A DNA stretch of 36,421 bases from Clostridiaceae bacterium. Lineage in GTDB: Bacteria; Bacillota; Clostridia; Saccharofermentanales; Saccharofermentanaceae. The position numbers and the translations under genes were made by a program. The notes under the pieces are model-generated. The model had not been told where the DNA came from, ran no database searches, and saw only the letters and a program-made list of their open reading frames with translations. Below, in pieces: positions 1 through 8,789 of the stretch. How positions within the stretch are numbered: the first letter of the stretch is position 1; the number at the start of each line of letters is the position of its first letter. The DNA is taken from NCBI GenBank assembly GCA_012523365.1, contig JAAYIQ010000067.1, positions 1 to 36,421 on the forward strand, written 5' to 3'.

Positions 1-84
1 TCGGAAGAACGCATCGTCGGAGCGGCCGCCGCTTTCACTCGTGCTCGCGCGGGCGGACATGCCGGCGAAAGGAGCGACGCATGA
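1..84 (+). CDS. 3' end of an unidentified upstream gene (partial)
   Basis: Frame 1 is open from the window edge to a TGA at 82-84 that overlaps the gatB1 start as ATGA, giving a 27-residue Ala/Arg-rich tail. The same ATGA coupling is used between gatA and gatB2 further on, which is why I favour this frame. The other two forward frames are also open over this GC-rich 80-bp stretch, so the call is weak. The product cannot be named from 27 residues. If real, the gene is the upstream member of the gat operon. Confidence 0.4.
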   Translation, partial: SEERIVGAAAAFTRARAGGHAGERSDA

Positions 85-1526
85 CGAATTTTGAAACCGT
101 GATGGGTATCGAGGTCCATGTTGAGCTTTCGACGGAGTCGAAAATATTCTGCGGTTGCTCCGCCGCCTTCACAGTTGAAGCGAACGGGCATGTATGCGAA
201 GGTTGCGCGGGGATGCCCGGCACTTTGCCCGCTCTGAACCGCAAAGTCGTCGAATACGCGATCCGGGCCGGCCTCGCCCTCAACTGTGAGATATCGAAAT
301 TCAGCCGGTTTGACCGGAAGAATTACTTTTATCCGGACCTTCCGGCCGCCTATCAAATCACGCAGCTGTACCATCCGATCTGCAAAAACGGACACTTGGA
401 CATTTTGACGGAAGGTGCGAAAAAGTCAATCGGTATCAACCGGATCCACATTGAGGAGGATGCGGGTAAACTGGTTCACGATTCCTGGGACGACTGCTCC
501 CTCGTCGATTACAATCGCTGCAGCGTGCCTTTGATCGAGATTGTTTCGGAGCCCGATTTTCGAACGGCCGGGGAAGTAGTCGCGTACCTTGAAAAACTGA
601 AGTCCACGCTTCAGTATCTCGGAGTCTCCGATTGCAAGATGCAGGAAGGATCAATGCGCGCGGATATCAACATCTCGGTCCGCCCGGTCGGAGCCGAGAA
701 ATTCGGCGTTCGTACCGAGATGAAGAACATGGCTTCGCTCAAGTCGATCGCGCGGGCGATCGACGGAGAATCCGCCCGTCATATCGAGGTTATCGAAGCC
801 GGCGGAACGCTCTGTCAGGAAACCAGAAGATGGGATGACAACAAGAATCGATCGTATGCGATGAGGAGCAAAGAAAACGCTCATGATTATAAGTATTTCC
901 CGGATCCGAACCTGATGCCGGTAATCGTCGGGGAGGACGATATCCGAAACATCCGAGAGACGCTTCCGGAGCTTCAGGAAGAGAAAAAAGCGAGGTATAT
1001 CCGGGAGTTTGAACTGCCCGAGTATGATGCGGATATATTAACCGGCTCAAAGCATCTGGTCGATGTTTTCGAACGCACTGTCGAGATATGCAAGAATCCG
1101 AAGGATGCCTCAAACTGGGTGATGACCGAGCTGATGAAACTCTTGAACGAGGCGCAGTTACAACCGGAAGATATGCACTTCCGGCCGGATTCGCTCGGAG
1201 AGATCCTCCTGATGATCTCCGAAGGTAAAATCAATCGTTCCGTTGGGAAAAAAACGCTCGCGGCGGTTCTCGAGACAGACATTCTCCCGAAGGATTATGT
1301 CGAGCAGAACGGTCTTCTTCAGGTTTCCGACGCCGGCGCGATCGAGCCGGTCATCCGGGAGGTTCTGGATCAGAACGAGAAGGCGGTTTCCGAGTATTTG
1401 GGCGGAAACGAGAGGAATATCCAGTTCTTGATCGGACAGTCGATGAAGGCTCTGCGCGGCAAAGGAGATCCGCAGGTGATCCGGGAATTATTAGTTGCGC
1501 TACTGAACGATCGAAAGAAGGGGTGA
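81..1526 (+). CDS. gatB: Asp/Glu-tRNA(Asn/Gln) amidotransferase subunit B, copy 1
   Basis: GatB is the kinase/transamidase subunit of GatCAB. It activates the carboxyl of Glu or Asp on misacylated tRNA with ATP and receives ammonia from GatA. The 481-aa product has full family length. The N-terminal cradle domain carries the zinc-type cysteines C24, C26, C39 and C42, followed by the NYFYPDLP motif, IHIEEDAGKLVH, the PLIEIVSEPDF block and the MQEGSMRADIN block. The C-terminal tRNA-binding tail contains FLIGQSMKALRGKGDP. AAAGGAG at 69-75 sets the ATG at 81. It is the first of two GatB genes in the same operon and is clearly paralogous to the one at 3454. One visible difference is Ser instead of Gly just after the YNRC segment. 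All major motifs are kept, so it is probably active. Confidence 0.96.
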   Translation: MTNFETVMGIEVHVELSTESKIFCGCSAAFTVEANGHVCEGCAGMPGTLPALNRKVVEYAIRAGLALNCEISKFSRFDRKNYFYPDLPAAYQITQLYHPICKNGHLDILTEGAKKSIGINRIHIEEDAGKLVHDSWDDCSLVDYNRCSVPLIEIVSEPDFRTAGEVVAYLEKLKSTLQYLGVSDCKMQEGSMRADINISVRPVGAEKFGVRTEMKNMASLKSIARAIDGESARHIEVIEAGGTLCQETRRWDDNKNRSYAMRSKENAHDYKYFPDPNLMPVIVGEDDIRNIRETLPELQEEKKARYIREFELPEYDADILTGSKHLVDVFERTVEICKNPKDASNWVMTELMKLLNEAQLQPEDMHFRPDSLGEILLMISEGKINRSVGKKTLAAVLETDILPKDYVEQNGLLQVSDAGAIEPVIREVLDQNEKAVSEYLGGNERNIQFLIGQSMKALRGKGDPQVIRELLVALLNDRKKG

Positions 1527-1528
1527 GT

Positions 1529-1852
1529 ATGACATCTTCCGAGAAATCGAACGGAAATGATCCCGTCGGAATTGATGCCGAGCAAATCGAGTATCTCGAG
1601 CAATTGGCACGCATCCGTCTGACTCCGGATGAGAAAGTCCGGACACGAAGGGATTTGTCTAGTATTTTGGAGTATATCGAGAAGTTGAACGAACTTCGGA
1701 CGGACGACATCGAGCCGCTGTCGCATACGGTTCCGATGGCGCCCGTTTTTCGAGAGGATCGGGCCGTCAACGGTGACCGGAGAATCGAGATTTTAAGAAA
1801 CGCTCCCGAGCAGAAGGACGGATGCTTCAAGGTGCCGAAGACGGTCGAATAG
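1529..1852 (+). CDS. gatC: Asp/Glu-tRNA(Asn/Gln) amidotransferase subunit C
   Basis: GatC is the small subunit that wraps around GatA and holds GatA and GatB together. The 107-aa product has the family pattern: an N-terminal helix with LARIRLTPDEK, the IEYIEKLNELRTDDIEPL-type segment, FREDRAV and the C-terminal FKVPKTVE. A GTG at 1523 overlaps the gatB1 stop, but AAGGGG lies immediately against it. The ATG at 1529 has proper spacing and was chosen; the alternative adds two residues. It follows gatB1 almost without a gap and precedes gatA by about 100 bp. Confidence 0.93.
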   Translation: MTSSEKSNGNDPVGIDAEQIEYLEQLARIRLTPDEKVRTRRDLSSILEYIEKLNELRTDDIEPLSHTVPMAPVFREDRAVNGDRRIEILRNAPEQKDGCFKVPKTVE

Positions 1853-1865
1853 AAGCATCGACGGA

Positions 1866-1958
1866 ATGATTACGCTCGAAAATCTAAGCGGCTTCGATCA
1901 ATGGCGATCCGGGCGCGTCGGTTTTAACGAGAAAAAAGCGAGGCCGAATGCGATATGA
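1866..1958 (+). CDS. possible 30-codon ORF coupled to gatA
   Basis: In the 102-bp gap between gatC and gatA there is an ATG at 1866 whose frame runs to a TGA at 1956-1958, overlapping the gatA ATG at 1955 as ATGA. The predicted peptide is 30 aa, starts MITLENLSGFDQW and is basic in its second half. The ribosome binding site is poor (ATCGACGGA directly before ATG). An open frame of 30 codons is not rare by chance, so this is only a candidate. Its placement would allow translational coupling into gatA. Confidence 0.22.
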   Translation: MITLENLSGFDQWRSGRVGFNEKKARPNAI

Positions 1959-3457
1959 ACAGTAAAGATATCATGAAAATGACAGCGTTGGATGTCGGCC
2001 GGGCAATCCGGGAAGGCGCGATCACAAGCGTAGACGCGACGTTCGCGATGCTCGAGGCCATCGGGCAAAAGGATGCGCGGCTCAACGGTTACATCCGGGT
2101 TTTCGCGGATCTTGCGCTTCAACGGGCCGAGGAAGTCCAGAAAAAAATCTGCGCCGGAGAATCTGCGTCTCCGCTTGCGGGGGTCCCGTTTGCGATCAAG
2201 GACAATATTTGCACGGAAGGACTTCCTACGACCTGCGGATCCCGGATGCTTGCCGATTTTTCGCCGCCGTATTCCGCGACGATCATGAAAAAACTCGAGG
2301 AAGCGGGTGCGGTATTGGTCGGGAAGCTGAATCTGGATGAGTTTTGCATGGGATCAACCTCCGAGACCTCATATTTCGGGCCGGTTCGGAATCCGTGGGA
2401 TACGAGCCGCGTTCCGGGCGGTTCCTCCGGCGGTGCCGCGGCATCCGTCGCGGCCGGAACCGCCTTTTACGCGTACGGCTCCGATACGGGCGGATCCATA
2501 CGTCAGCCATGTTCGTACTGCGGTGTAAGCGGGATTAAGCCGACCTACGGTACCGTCTCCCGATTCGGTCTGATTGCGTACGCTTCGTCGCTTGATCAGA
2601 TCGGCCCGATCGGGCGCGATATTCTTGATTGCGCGGCGGCCTTGAATCAAATTGCCGGTAAGGATCCGGCGGACCAGACGACAAACGAATCCACTCCGAT
2701 CGATCTTGCGGCAGCGCGGTCTTTTTCGGGCAAAGATCTTCGGATCGGAATGCCGGTCGATTACTTTGGCGAAGGAATTGACCCGGACGTCGAGGCACGC
2801 GTTCGTGAAGCCGCCGAAAAATATAAAGATCTGGGTGCGACGGTGATTCCGATCCGACTCCCGATCGTGGAATACGCGATTCCGACTTACTACATAATCG
2901 CTTGTGCCGAGGCTTGCTCCAACCTCTCCCGCTACGACGGTATCAAGTACGGATACCGGGCCAAAGGCGCGGAGAATCTGTCCGAGATTTATATTCGCAG
3001 TCGAAGCGAGGGCTTCGGGCTGGAGGTCAAACGACGTATTATGCTCGGGAATTACGTGCTGTCCAGCGGCTATTATGAGGCATACTATAAGAAAGCGCTC
3101 CAAGCCAAGGCAATCATCAAGAAGACCTTTGACGAAGCGTTTGCTTCCTGCGATCTCATGATCGGCCCGACGGCGCCCGCAACGGCACCGCGAATCGGAG
3201 AGAGTCTTTCGGATCCGCTCAAGATGTATTTGGGCGATATATATACCGTCCTTCCCAACATCGTCGGACTTCCGTCTGCTTCGATCCCCTGCGGATCAGA
3301 CCGGAACGGGATGCCTGTCGGACTTCAATTGATCGGCCCTTATCACGGGGAGCAGTTGATGGTCGGTGCGGCGAGCCTTTTCCAACGTTCGACAAAACAC
3401 CATCTGCGGGTTCCCGGATTGTTTGACGACTGCGAAGAGGGAGGGGTCGAAAGATGA
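1955..3457 (+). CDS. gatA: Asp/Glu-tRNA(Asn/Gln) amidotransferase subunit A
   Basis: GatA is the amidase-signature glutaminase of GatCAB; it hydrolyses glutamine and feeds ammonia to GatB. The 500-aa product has normal length and the complete Ser-cisSer-Lys triad: K82 in PFAIKDN, S157 in PGGSSGG and S181 in SDTGGSIRQP. The downstream GVSGIKPTYG and the C-terminal LPSASIPCG and GMPVGLQLIGP segments are typical. The ATG at 1955 fits the family N-terminus, though its ribosome binding site is weak. Its TGA overlaps the next ATG (ATGA at 3454-3457), so gatB2 is translationally coupled to it. It is the only GatA in the window and would have to serve both GatB copies. Confidence 0.96.
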   Translation: MNSKDIMKMTALDVGRAIREGAITSVDATFAMLEAIGQKDARLNGYIRVFADLALQRAEEVQKKICAGESASPLAGVPFAIKDNICTEGLPTTCGSRMLADFSPPYSATIMKKLEEAGAVLVGKLNLDEFCMGSTSETSYFGPVRNPWDTSRVPGGSSGGAAASVAAGTAFYAYGSDTGGSIRQPCSYCGVSGIKPTYGTVSRFGLIAYASSLDQIGPIGRDILDCAAALNQIAGKDPADQTTNESTPIDLAAARSFSGKDLRIGMPVDYFGEGIDPDVEARVREAAEKYKDLGATVIPIRLPIVEYAIPTYYIIACAEACSNLSRYDGIKYGYRAKGAENLSEIYIRSRSEGFGLEVKRRIMLGNYVLSSGYYEAYYKKALQAKAIIKKTFDEAFASCDLMIGPTAPATAPRIGESLSDPLKMYLGDIYTVLPNIVGLPSASIPCGSDRNGMPVGLQLIGPYHGEQLMVGAASLFQRSTKHHLRVPGLFDDCEEGGVER

Positions 3458-4893
3458 GCGAATATGAAGTTGTGATCGGACTGGAGGTTCATGTCGAACT
3501 TTCGACCGAGTCGAAAATATTCTGCGCCTGTCCGACGGCTTTCGGCGGAGATCCCAATACCCATGTCTGCGAGATTTGCTCCGGCATGCCCGGGACGCTC
3601 CCGGCCCTGAATCGAGAGGTACTTCGATATGCCGTGCGAGCAGGACTCGCCACGCATTGCGAGATAACGAGAAACGGTAAATTTGACCGCAAGAATTATT
3701 TCTATCCCGACCTGCCCAAGGCATATCAGATTTCACAGCTGTATCTGCCGATCTGCCGGAACGGATATGTCTTGATCGGTGAAGGCGCCTCCGGAAAAAG
3801 GATCCGCATCCATGAGATGCATATGGAGGAGGATGCCGGCAAATTAGTTCATGATCCGCAAGAGAAATGCACGCTGGTCGATTACAACCGGTGTGGTATA
3901 CCGTTGATCGAGATCGTCACCGAACCCGATTTTCGAAATGCGGAAGAGGTCGGTGATTTCCTCGAAAAGTTGAAAACAACACTTCAGTACATCGGTGTTT
4001 CCGACTGCAAAATGCAGGAAGGCTCGATGCGCGCGGATATCAATCTTTCGGTTCGTCCGGCCGGCGAAGAAAAATTCGGCACGCGCACCGAGATGAAAAA
4101 CATGGCTTCACTCAAAGCGATCACACGGGCGATCGAGGGTGAAACCAATCGCCAGATCGAACGGATCCGGGCCGGGAAAAGCATCAAACAGCAAACGCGG
4201 CGATGGGACGACGATAAGGGTGTTTCTTATTCCATGCGCAGTAAGGAAAACGCACACGACTATAAATACTTCCCGGAGCCGGATCTTCTGCCCGTCCAAA
4301 TCAGCGAGGATTTTATCGACGAGGTTTCCCGCGAGATTCCGGAGCTTCGCGAGGCGAGAAAGGAACGCTATATCCGGGACCTCGGACTTCCGGAATACGA
4401 CGCGGACATACTTACCGCTTCATTTCCCCTGGTTCGTGTTTTCGAGCGGACCGCGGAGCTGTGCGGCAATCCCAAGGAGGCGTCCAACTGGATCATGACC
4501 GATCTCCTGAAGCTGATGAAGGACGCCCAATGCCAGCCGGAGGACATATCTTTCTCGGAGGATTCTCTCGGTAAAATTATCGAAATGGTAACAAACGGCG
4601 TCATCAGTCGAACGGTCGGCAGAAAAGTTCTCGCGGAGGTTTTCGCGACAGACGTTGATCCGGCAGAGTACATCAAGAGGAATGCTTTGGCAATGGTCTC
4701 GGACCAATCGGTCATTCTGGAGGCGATCGCCCGTGTCATCGAAGAAAACGAAAAAGCGGTCGGTGATTATCTCTCGGGGAACCCCAAGAGCGCTCAATTC
4801 CTGATCGGTCAGTCGATGCGCATGTTTCGGGGAAAAGCCGATCCGCAAGCGGTGCAGAAGACGTTGTTCGAACAACTCGAAAAGCTCCGTTGA
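3454..4893 (+). CDS. gatB: Asp/Glu-tRNA(Asn/Gln) amidotransferase subunit B, copy 2
   Basis: This is a second full-length GatB (479 aa) with the same role as copy 1. It has C24, C26, C39 and C42 for zinc, NYFYPDLP, MHMEEDAGKLVHD, GIPLIEIVTEPDF, MQEGSMRADIN and FLIGQSMRMFRGKADP. By eye it is collinear with copy 1 over its whole length, and strongest in the cradle domain. The helical and tail regions diverge more, which points to an old duplication rather than a recent one. It keeps the family Gly in the GIPL motif where copy 1 has Ser. The start overlaps the gatA stop by 4 bp. No terminator is evident after it. Confidence 0.96.
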   Translation: MSEYEVVIGLEVHVELSTESKIFCACPTAFGGDPNTHVCEICSGMPGTLPALNREVLRYAVRAGLATHCEITRNGKFDRKNYFYPDLPKAYQISQLYLPICRNGYVLIGEGASGKRIRIHEMHMEEDAGKLVHDPQEKCTLVDYNRCGIPLIEIVTEPDFRNAEEVGDFLEKLKTTLQYIGVSDCKMQEGSMRADINLSVRPAGEEKFGTRTEMKNMASLKAITRAIEGETNRQIERIRAGKSIKQQTRRWDDDKGVSYSMRSKENAHDYKYFPEPDLLPVQISEDFIDEVSREIPELREARKERYIRDLGLPEYDADILTASFPLVRVFERTAELCGNPKEASNWIMTDLLKLMKDAQCQPEDISFSEDSLGKIIEMVTNGVISRTVGRKVLAEVFATDVDPAEYIKRNALAMVSDQSVILEAIARVIEENEKAVGDYLSGNPKSAQFLIGQSMRMFRGKADPQAVQKTLFEQLEKLR

Positions 4894-4903
4894 ACGGGCG
4901 TTC

Positions 4904-4932
4904 TTGTGGAAGAATCCGAAATCTGCTATATT
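4904..4932 (+). promoter_or_regulatory. sigma-A-type promoter of the CNNM/CBS operon
   Basis: TTGTGG at 4904-4909, a 17-bp spacer, and TATATT at 4927-4932. It lies just after gatB2 and reads toward the gene at 5046. The predicted start point is near 4939, giving a leader of about 105 nt. Confidence 0.55.
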
Positions 4933-4943
4933 CTCTTTTGTAA

Positions 4944-4976
4944 GGAGATTGCGCGATAGGTTTCGCGCAACACTCC
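4944..4976 (+). other. 5'-leader hairpin before the CNNM/CBS gene
   Basis: Perfect 8-bp arms TTGCGCGA (4949-4956) and TCGCGCAA (4963-4970) enclose a 6-nt loop. GGAG (4944-4947) and CTCC (4973-4976) can extend the stem past a small bulge. It begins only a few nucleotides after the predicted transcription start and has no U-tract, so it is not a terminator. Confidence 0.45.
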
Positions 4977-5045
4977 AAGATCGGTATTCGCGGCAGATAC
5001 GGACGCCGCGGCGGGATGTTTACCCAAGAAAGGACAGGAGACACT

Positions 5046-6404
5046 GTGCCCGATGACGATATAGGCCGAATCATTATCGACCTGATCATAGTATTCATTT
5101 TTGTCTTGATCAACGCATTTTTTTCCGCCACGGAAATGGCAGTAATCACCCTCAACGACAACAAAATTAAAAGAATGGCGGAGGATGGTCACCGGAGTGC
5201 CCGAAGAGTCCTTCGATTCATTGAGAACCCGGGCTCTTTTCTCGCAACCATTCAGGTCGGCGTGACGATGGCCGGATTCCTGTCGTCCGCATTCGCGGCC
5301 GACAAATTCACGGATCTTCTTTACGGCGCGATCGACAAGGCCGGGAAATACGAATCTTTCCTGCGTCCGACCAGTATGATCGTCATCACAGTCGTACTCG
5401 CCTATTTTTCGCTGGTGTTGGGTGAACTCGTACCCAAGCGGATCGCCCAGAAATATCCCGAACGCGTCGCGTTTGTGTCGGCATCGATCGTTAAGACATT
5501 CGGGTTTCTGATGAAACCGTTCGTTAAACTCCTGACGCTTTCAACGAATGCGGTGTTACGGCTTTTCGGCATTGACCCGAACGCCAACGACAAGAATGTT
5601 ACAGAGGAAGAAATCCGAATGATGGTCGACGTCGGCAGTGAGTCCGGCTCGATCGAGGACGAAGAGAAACAGATGATCCAGAACGTTTTCGAGTTTAACG
5701 ACAAGGAAGCGTCGGAGATCATGACCCATCGAAGAAAAATAGTATCTCTCCCGGTGGACGCAAGCATCGACGAAGTGATGAAAGTCGCCACAGAAGAGCA
5801 GTTTACCCGTATACCGGTATACCGTGACACGATCGATGATATCGTCGGTGTTCTTCACATCAAGGACCTGCTCGCGTATTCGTCCTGCCCCGACAAGCGA
5901 GAGGCCTTCTCGCTACAGAAACTCCTGCGCCGCCCGCTGGTCGTGCATGAGAATAAGAAACTCTCCTCGCTGTTTCGCGAGATGAAGAAGGGCGGTATAC
6001 AAATGGCGGTCGTCGTTGACGAGTACGGCGGCACCATGGGTATCGCGACCATAGAAGACATGATTGAGGAAATCGTCGGTAACATCACCGACGAGTTTGA
6101 CAAAGCGGAACCGCAATTGACTTTGCTTCCGGACGGCGACTATATCGTGTCCGGCGACATGACGCTTAACGATCTGGAAATCGCCGTCGGCATCGACCTT
6201 CCCGACGAGGACTATGATACGATCGCCGGCCTGGCGATTCAGCTTTTGGACCGTATCCCCAATGATGGTGAGACCCCCGAAGTCGCCTACAAGAACATCA
6301 TCATCCGGGTCGAGAAGGTGGAAGACAAATGGATCTCCAAACTGCGACTGCATATTCTTCCTCCCCAAGAAGAACCGGAGGAAGAGGAAAAGAATGAAGA
6401 ATGA
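5046..6404 (+). CDS. CNNM/CBS-domain membrane protein (hemolysin C / CorC-type family)
   Basis: Members of this family are membrane proteins linked to magnesium or other cation efflux; the substrate here is unknown. The 452-aa product has an N-terminal CNNM (DUF21) region with hydrophobic segments near residues 6-30, 65-85, 105-130 and 140-170, including the NAFFSATEMAV and GELVPKRIA signatures. Two CBS domains follow (about 200-330, with IMTHRRKIVSLP and RIPVYRDTIDDIVGVLHIKD), then VVDEYGGTMGIATIEDMIEE and a C-terminal CorC/HlyC domain (about 350-435). I chose GTG at 5046 because ACAGGAG sits 5 bp before it. An in-frame ATG at 5016 would add ten residues but has a poor site. The C-terminus is glutamate-rich. 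It overlaps the next gene. Confidence 0.9.
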   Translation: MPDDDIGRIIIDLIIVFIFVLINAFFSATEMAVITLNDNKIKRMAEDGHRSARRVLRFIENPGSFLATIQVGVTMAGFLSSAFAADKFTDLLYGAIDKAGKYESFLRPTSMIVITVVLAYFSLVLGELVPKRIAQKYPERVAFVSASIVKTFGFLMKPFVKLLTLSTNAVLRLFGIDPNANDKNVTEEEIRMMVDVGSESGSIEDEEKQMIQNVFEFNDKEASEIMTHRRKIVSLPVDASIDEVMKVATEEQFTRIPVYRDTIDDIVGVLHIKDLLAYSSCPDKREAFSLQKLLRRPLVVHENKKLSSLFREMKKGGIQMAVVVDEYGGTMGIATIEDMIEEIVGNITDEFDKAEPQLTLLPDGDYIVSGDMTLNDLEIAVGIDLPDEDYDTIAGLAIQLLDRIPNDGETPEVAYKNIIIRVEKVEDKWISKLRLHILPPQEEPEEEEKNEE

Positions 6405-7083
6405 GAAGGAAACTTTGTTTTCGCGAAAATCACTGAAATACGATGCGATTCTTTATGATTTCGACGGAACACTCGTCGATACGATCCCTTTGATTTTGAA
6501 ATGTTTTCATATCGCTTTCGAAGAGGTGCTCGGAATTCGAAAGGATGATAAAGATATCCTTGCGACCATCGGGCTTCCGTTATGGACCGCTTTTCGCGAA
6601 TACGACGAGGAGACCCAACGCAAATTGCACGATGCCTATATTCGCGCAAATGATCTTTATCTGCCGACTGACGTTCGCATTTTTCCGGGAATTCACGAAG
6701 GTCTTTCCGCGGTGGCGGATCTGGGCGTCGTTCAGGGCGTGGTCACATCCAAACGCAGAGATCCCGCTCTTTTCACCATGCGGCAATTTGACCTCGAGAA
6801 ATATTTCTCCGTTTTGGTTACCCGCGAGGACACGACGGAACACAAACCCGCTCCCGCTCCGATTTTCTTCGCGGCGGGGAAACTTGGCATTGCCGATCCG
6901 AAAAGGATCCTGTTCGTGGGCGACAGTATCCATGACCTGATTTGTTCCCGCAATGCCGGAACCGATTCGGCGGCGGTTGGTTGGACTTATATGCCCAAAG
7001 ACGAGCTTGCATCTCTGTCGCCGACGTATTGGCTGGAGAATCTTTCCGCACTTTCTTGCATTCTGACGGAACGGGAATTATAA
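6394..7083 (+). CDS. HAD-superfamily phosphatase (phosphoglycolate/pyrophosphate phosphatase-like)
   Basis: A 229-aa haloacid-dehalogenase-type phosphatase. Motif I is DFDGTLVDT near residue 20, with a helical cap after it. Motif II is VVTSKRR, motif III lysine lies in EHKPAPAP and motif IV is FVGDSIHDL. The overall form resembles Gph/PpaX enzymes, but the substrate cannot be fixed from sequence. The ATG at 6394 overlaps the previous gene by 11 bp and is preceded by AGAGG. The open frame extends further upstream inside the preceding gene, but that part does not resemble a HAD N-terminus. A housekeeping metabolite-repair role is likely. Confidence 0.88.
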   Translation: MKNEKETLFSRKSLKYDAILYDFDGTLVDTIPLILKCFHIAFEEVLGIRKDDKDILATIGLPLWTAFREYDEETQRKLHDAYIRANDLYLPTDVRIFPGIHEGLSAVADLGVVQGVVTSKRRDPALFTMRQFDLEKYFSVLVTREDTTEHKPAPAPIFFAAGKLGIADPKRILFVGDSIHDLICSRNAGTDSAAVGWTYMPKDELASLSPTYWLENLSALSCILTEREL

Positions 7084-7132
7084 TAGGCGTGCTGTGCCTC
7101 GAAAAGAACCACGGAAGAAGGACGTAATCAAT

Positions 7133-8725
7133 ATGGAAAACAAAACAAAAGCGGCCGTAAAAGGCAAGAAAAACAAGAAGCCGATACTTAGCTCCTCCGC
7201 AAAGAGGACGCTTGTCATCGTCTCCTTCATTCTGGTTCTTGTGATATCGGTTGGCGGCTTTTTCGCTTATATCGCCAATGTTCCCGCAATGCTTCTGACC
7301 GGCGCGGAGATCACACTGACTCCGGAAGGCGGTTCCCCGAAGGTCATTGAGAGGATTAAGGTAAACGAGCTGAAATATTTATACTCATCGGCTCTTTCTC
7401 AATTGTCACAATATCAAATGCTTCCGGCCGATTTTTCGATTGAGATGGAGGAACAGCCGATTCCGGAAGGGGATCGGCTTTACAACTCTGAAAATCCCGG
7501 GAAAACATACAGAGAGTATATTTACGAGCATGCATGCCTGACGCTCCTGCAATCCATCCTTATTGAGAAGCAGGCCCGTAACGACAAGGACTTTAAGCCC
7601 GAGGTCGTTGAGTTTTCGGTACGCGACTCGATACAGGCCTTACGGGATGCGGTGAAGACCAATACAGAGATTTACGGCCATCAAATGACTGCGGATCAGT
7701 ACTTGACACGTCTTTACGGCAGCGGGATTACCGTCACAAGTTTCGCGTCTTTTCTGGAGCGCGAACTGATTGCCGACGAATATATGCAGTATCTTTTGCA
7801 GTATAAATTTATGCCGACCCCGGAGGAACTCCGGGCAGAAATCGATGAAATGGGCAACAAAACGGAACTGGTTACGTTCCATTATTATTTCTTCCGAGCA
7901 AACTTTGAGGAGGGCGCAACCGAAGAACAGAAAGCCGCCGCGAAAGCGGAAGCCAGAAGCAAGGCGGATGAACTGTCCGGGCGCGCGACGGATCCCGTGA
8001 GTTTCCGCAACGTGAGTGCGGAGCTTTCGGATGATTCCGAAGCCGAATCCTTTATGGACGGGAAAGACCCGACCTATGCCGAGAAGTACTCGATAAATAC
8101 GATCAAGGGGTTTGGCGAAGAGGCTGCGAATTTCTTCTATTCTCCGGACCGGGTCGAAGGGGACAAGGCAGTTTTCGACGTAGAAGCGGGATCTATAGCG
8201 GTTTATTATCTGTCCCGCCAGTTAGACGAGGAGCGGACGTTCTCCTATCGTTCCATTCGCCTCCACTATTCCGGTGAATTCGGGACGGACGGTAAAATTC
8301 TCGAGACAGAGAAGGAAAAAACCAATCTGGAAGCCGCCGAGATCATGGCTCAGGTCAGCGACGAGGCTTCCTTCGCGTTGCTTGCCAAGCAGAAATCCGA
8401 AGATTCCTCTTTGAGAATGGCCGGTGGGCTGGTTACCGGAGTGCCGGAGTTAAGCCTTTTCTCGGATGATATGACTTTGCAAATCAATATGGATAAGGCA
8501 AACTGGCTGACTGATCCCGACCGTAAGCCCGGCGATATGACCGTTCTTAAGGCGGATGAATATGTTGAGATTTATTTCTTCAAAGAGTATCTTCCCGCAT
8601 GGCAGAGTGAGGTTCGCAAATCGATCATGAGCGAGCGTTACGACGAATGGATGCTGGGCATTGAAGCGCAAGGAGAACTCTCTTTTAAGATCAAATACGG
8701 GAACATCGATTTCGCGACTTATTAG
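7133..8725 (+). CDS. membrane-anchored SurA/PrsA-like peptidyl-prolyl isomerase-related protein
   Basis: A 530-aa protein with a Lys-rich cytoplasmic N-terminus, one hydrophobic segment (about residues 25-50) without a lipobox cysteine, and a long extracytoplasmic part. A SurA-like helical N-domain covers roughly 85-250. Two weakly conserved parvulin-like stretches follow, the second recognisable by LAKQKSEDSSLRMAGGLV. The likely role is folding of exported proteins, but PPIase activity is uncertain because the domains look degenerate. The ATG at 7133 has GAAGAAGGA about 11 bp upstream; a GTG at 7094 in the same frame would add 13 residues. It is 49 bp after the HAD gene and probably in the same operon. 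Confidence 0.72.
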   Translation: MENKTKAAVKGKKNKKPILSSSAKRTLVIVSFILVLVISVGGFFAYIANVPAMLLTGAEITLTPEGGSPKVIERIKVNELKYLYSSALSQLSQYQMLPADFSIEMEEQPIPEGDRLYNSENPGKTYREYIYEHACLTLLQSILIEKQARNDKDFKPEVVEFSVRDSIQALRDAVKTNTEIYGHQMTADQYLTRLYGSGITVTSFASFLERELIADEYMQYLLQYKFMPTPEELRAEIDEMGNKTELVTFHYYFFRANFEEGATEEQKAAAKAEARSKADELSGRATDPVSFRNVSAELSDDSEAESFMDGKDPTYAEKYSINTIKGFGEEAANFFYSPDRVEGDKAVFDVEAGSIAVYYLSRQLDEERTFSYRSIRLHYSGEFGTDGKILETEKEKTNLEAAEIMAQVSDEASFALLAKQKSEDSSLRMAGGLVTGVPELSLFSDDMTLQINMDKANWLTDPDRKPGDMTVLKADEYVEIYFFKEYLPAWQSEVRKSIMSERYDEWMLGIEAQGELSFKIKYGNIDFATY

Positions 8726-8760
8726 CCTCGATGCCGCACAAAGAATTAAATATATTTTCA

Positions 8761-8789
8761 TTGACACATGCCTCCTTCGGTGCTATCAT
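8761..8789 (+). promoter_or_regulatory. strong sigma-A promoter of rpoBC
   Basis: TTGACA (8761-8766), a 17-bp spacer, then TATCAT (8784-8789). It predicts a leader of about 150 nt before rpoB. It lies just after the SurA-like gene, so rpoBC need not depend on transcription from upstream. Confidence 0.8.
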
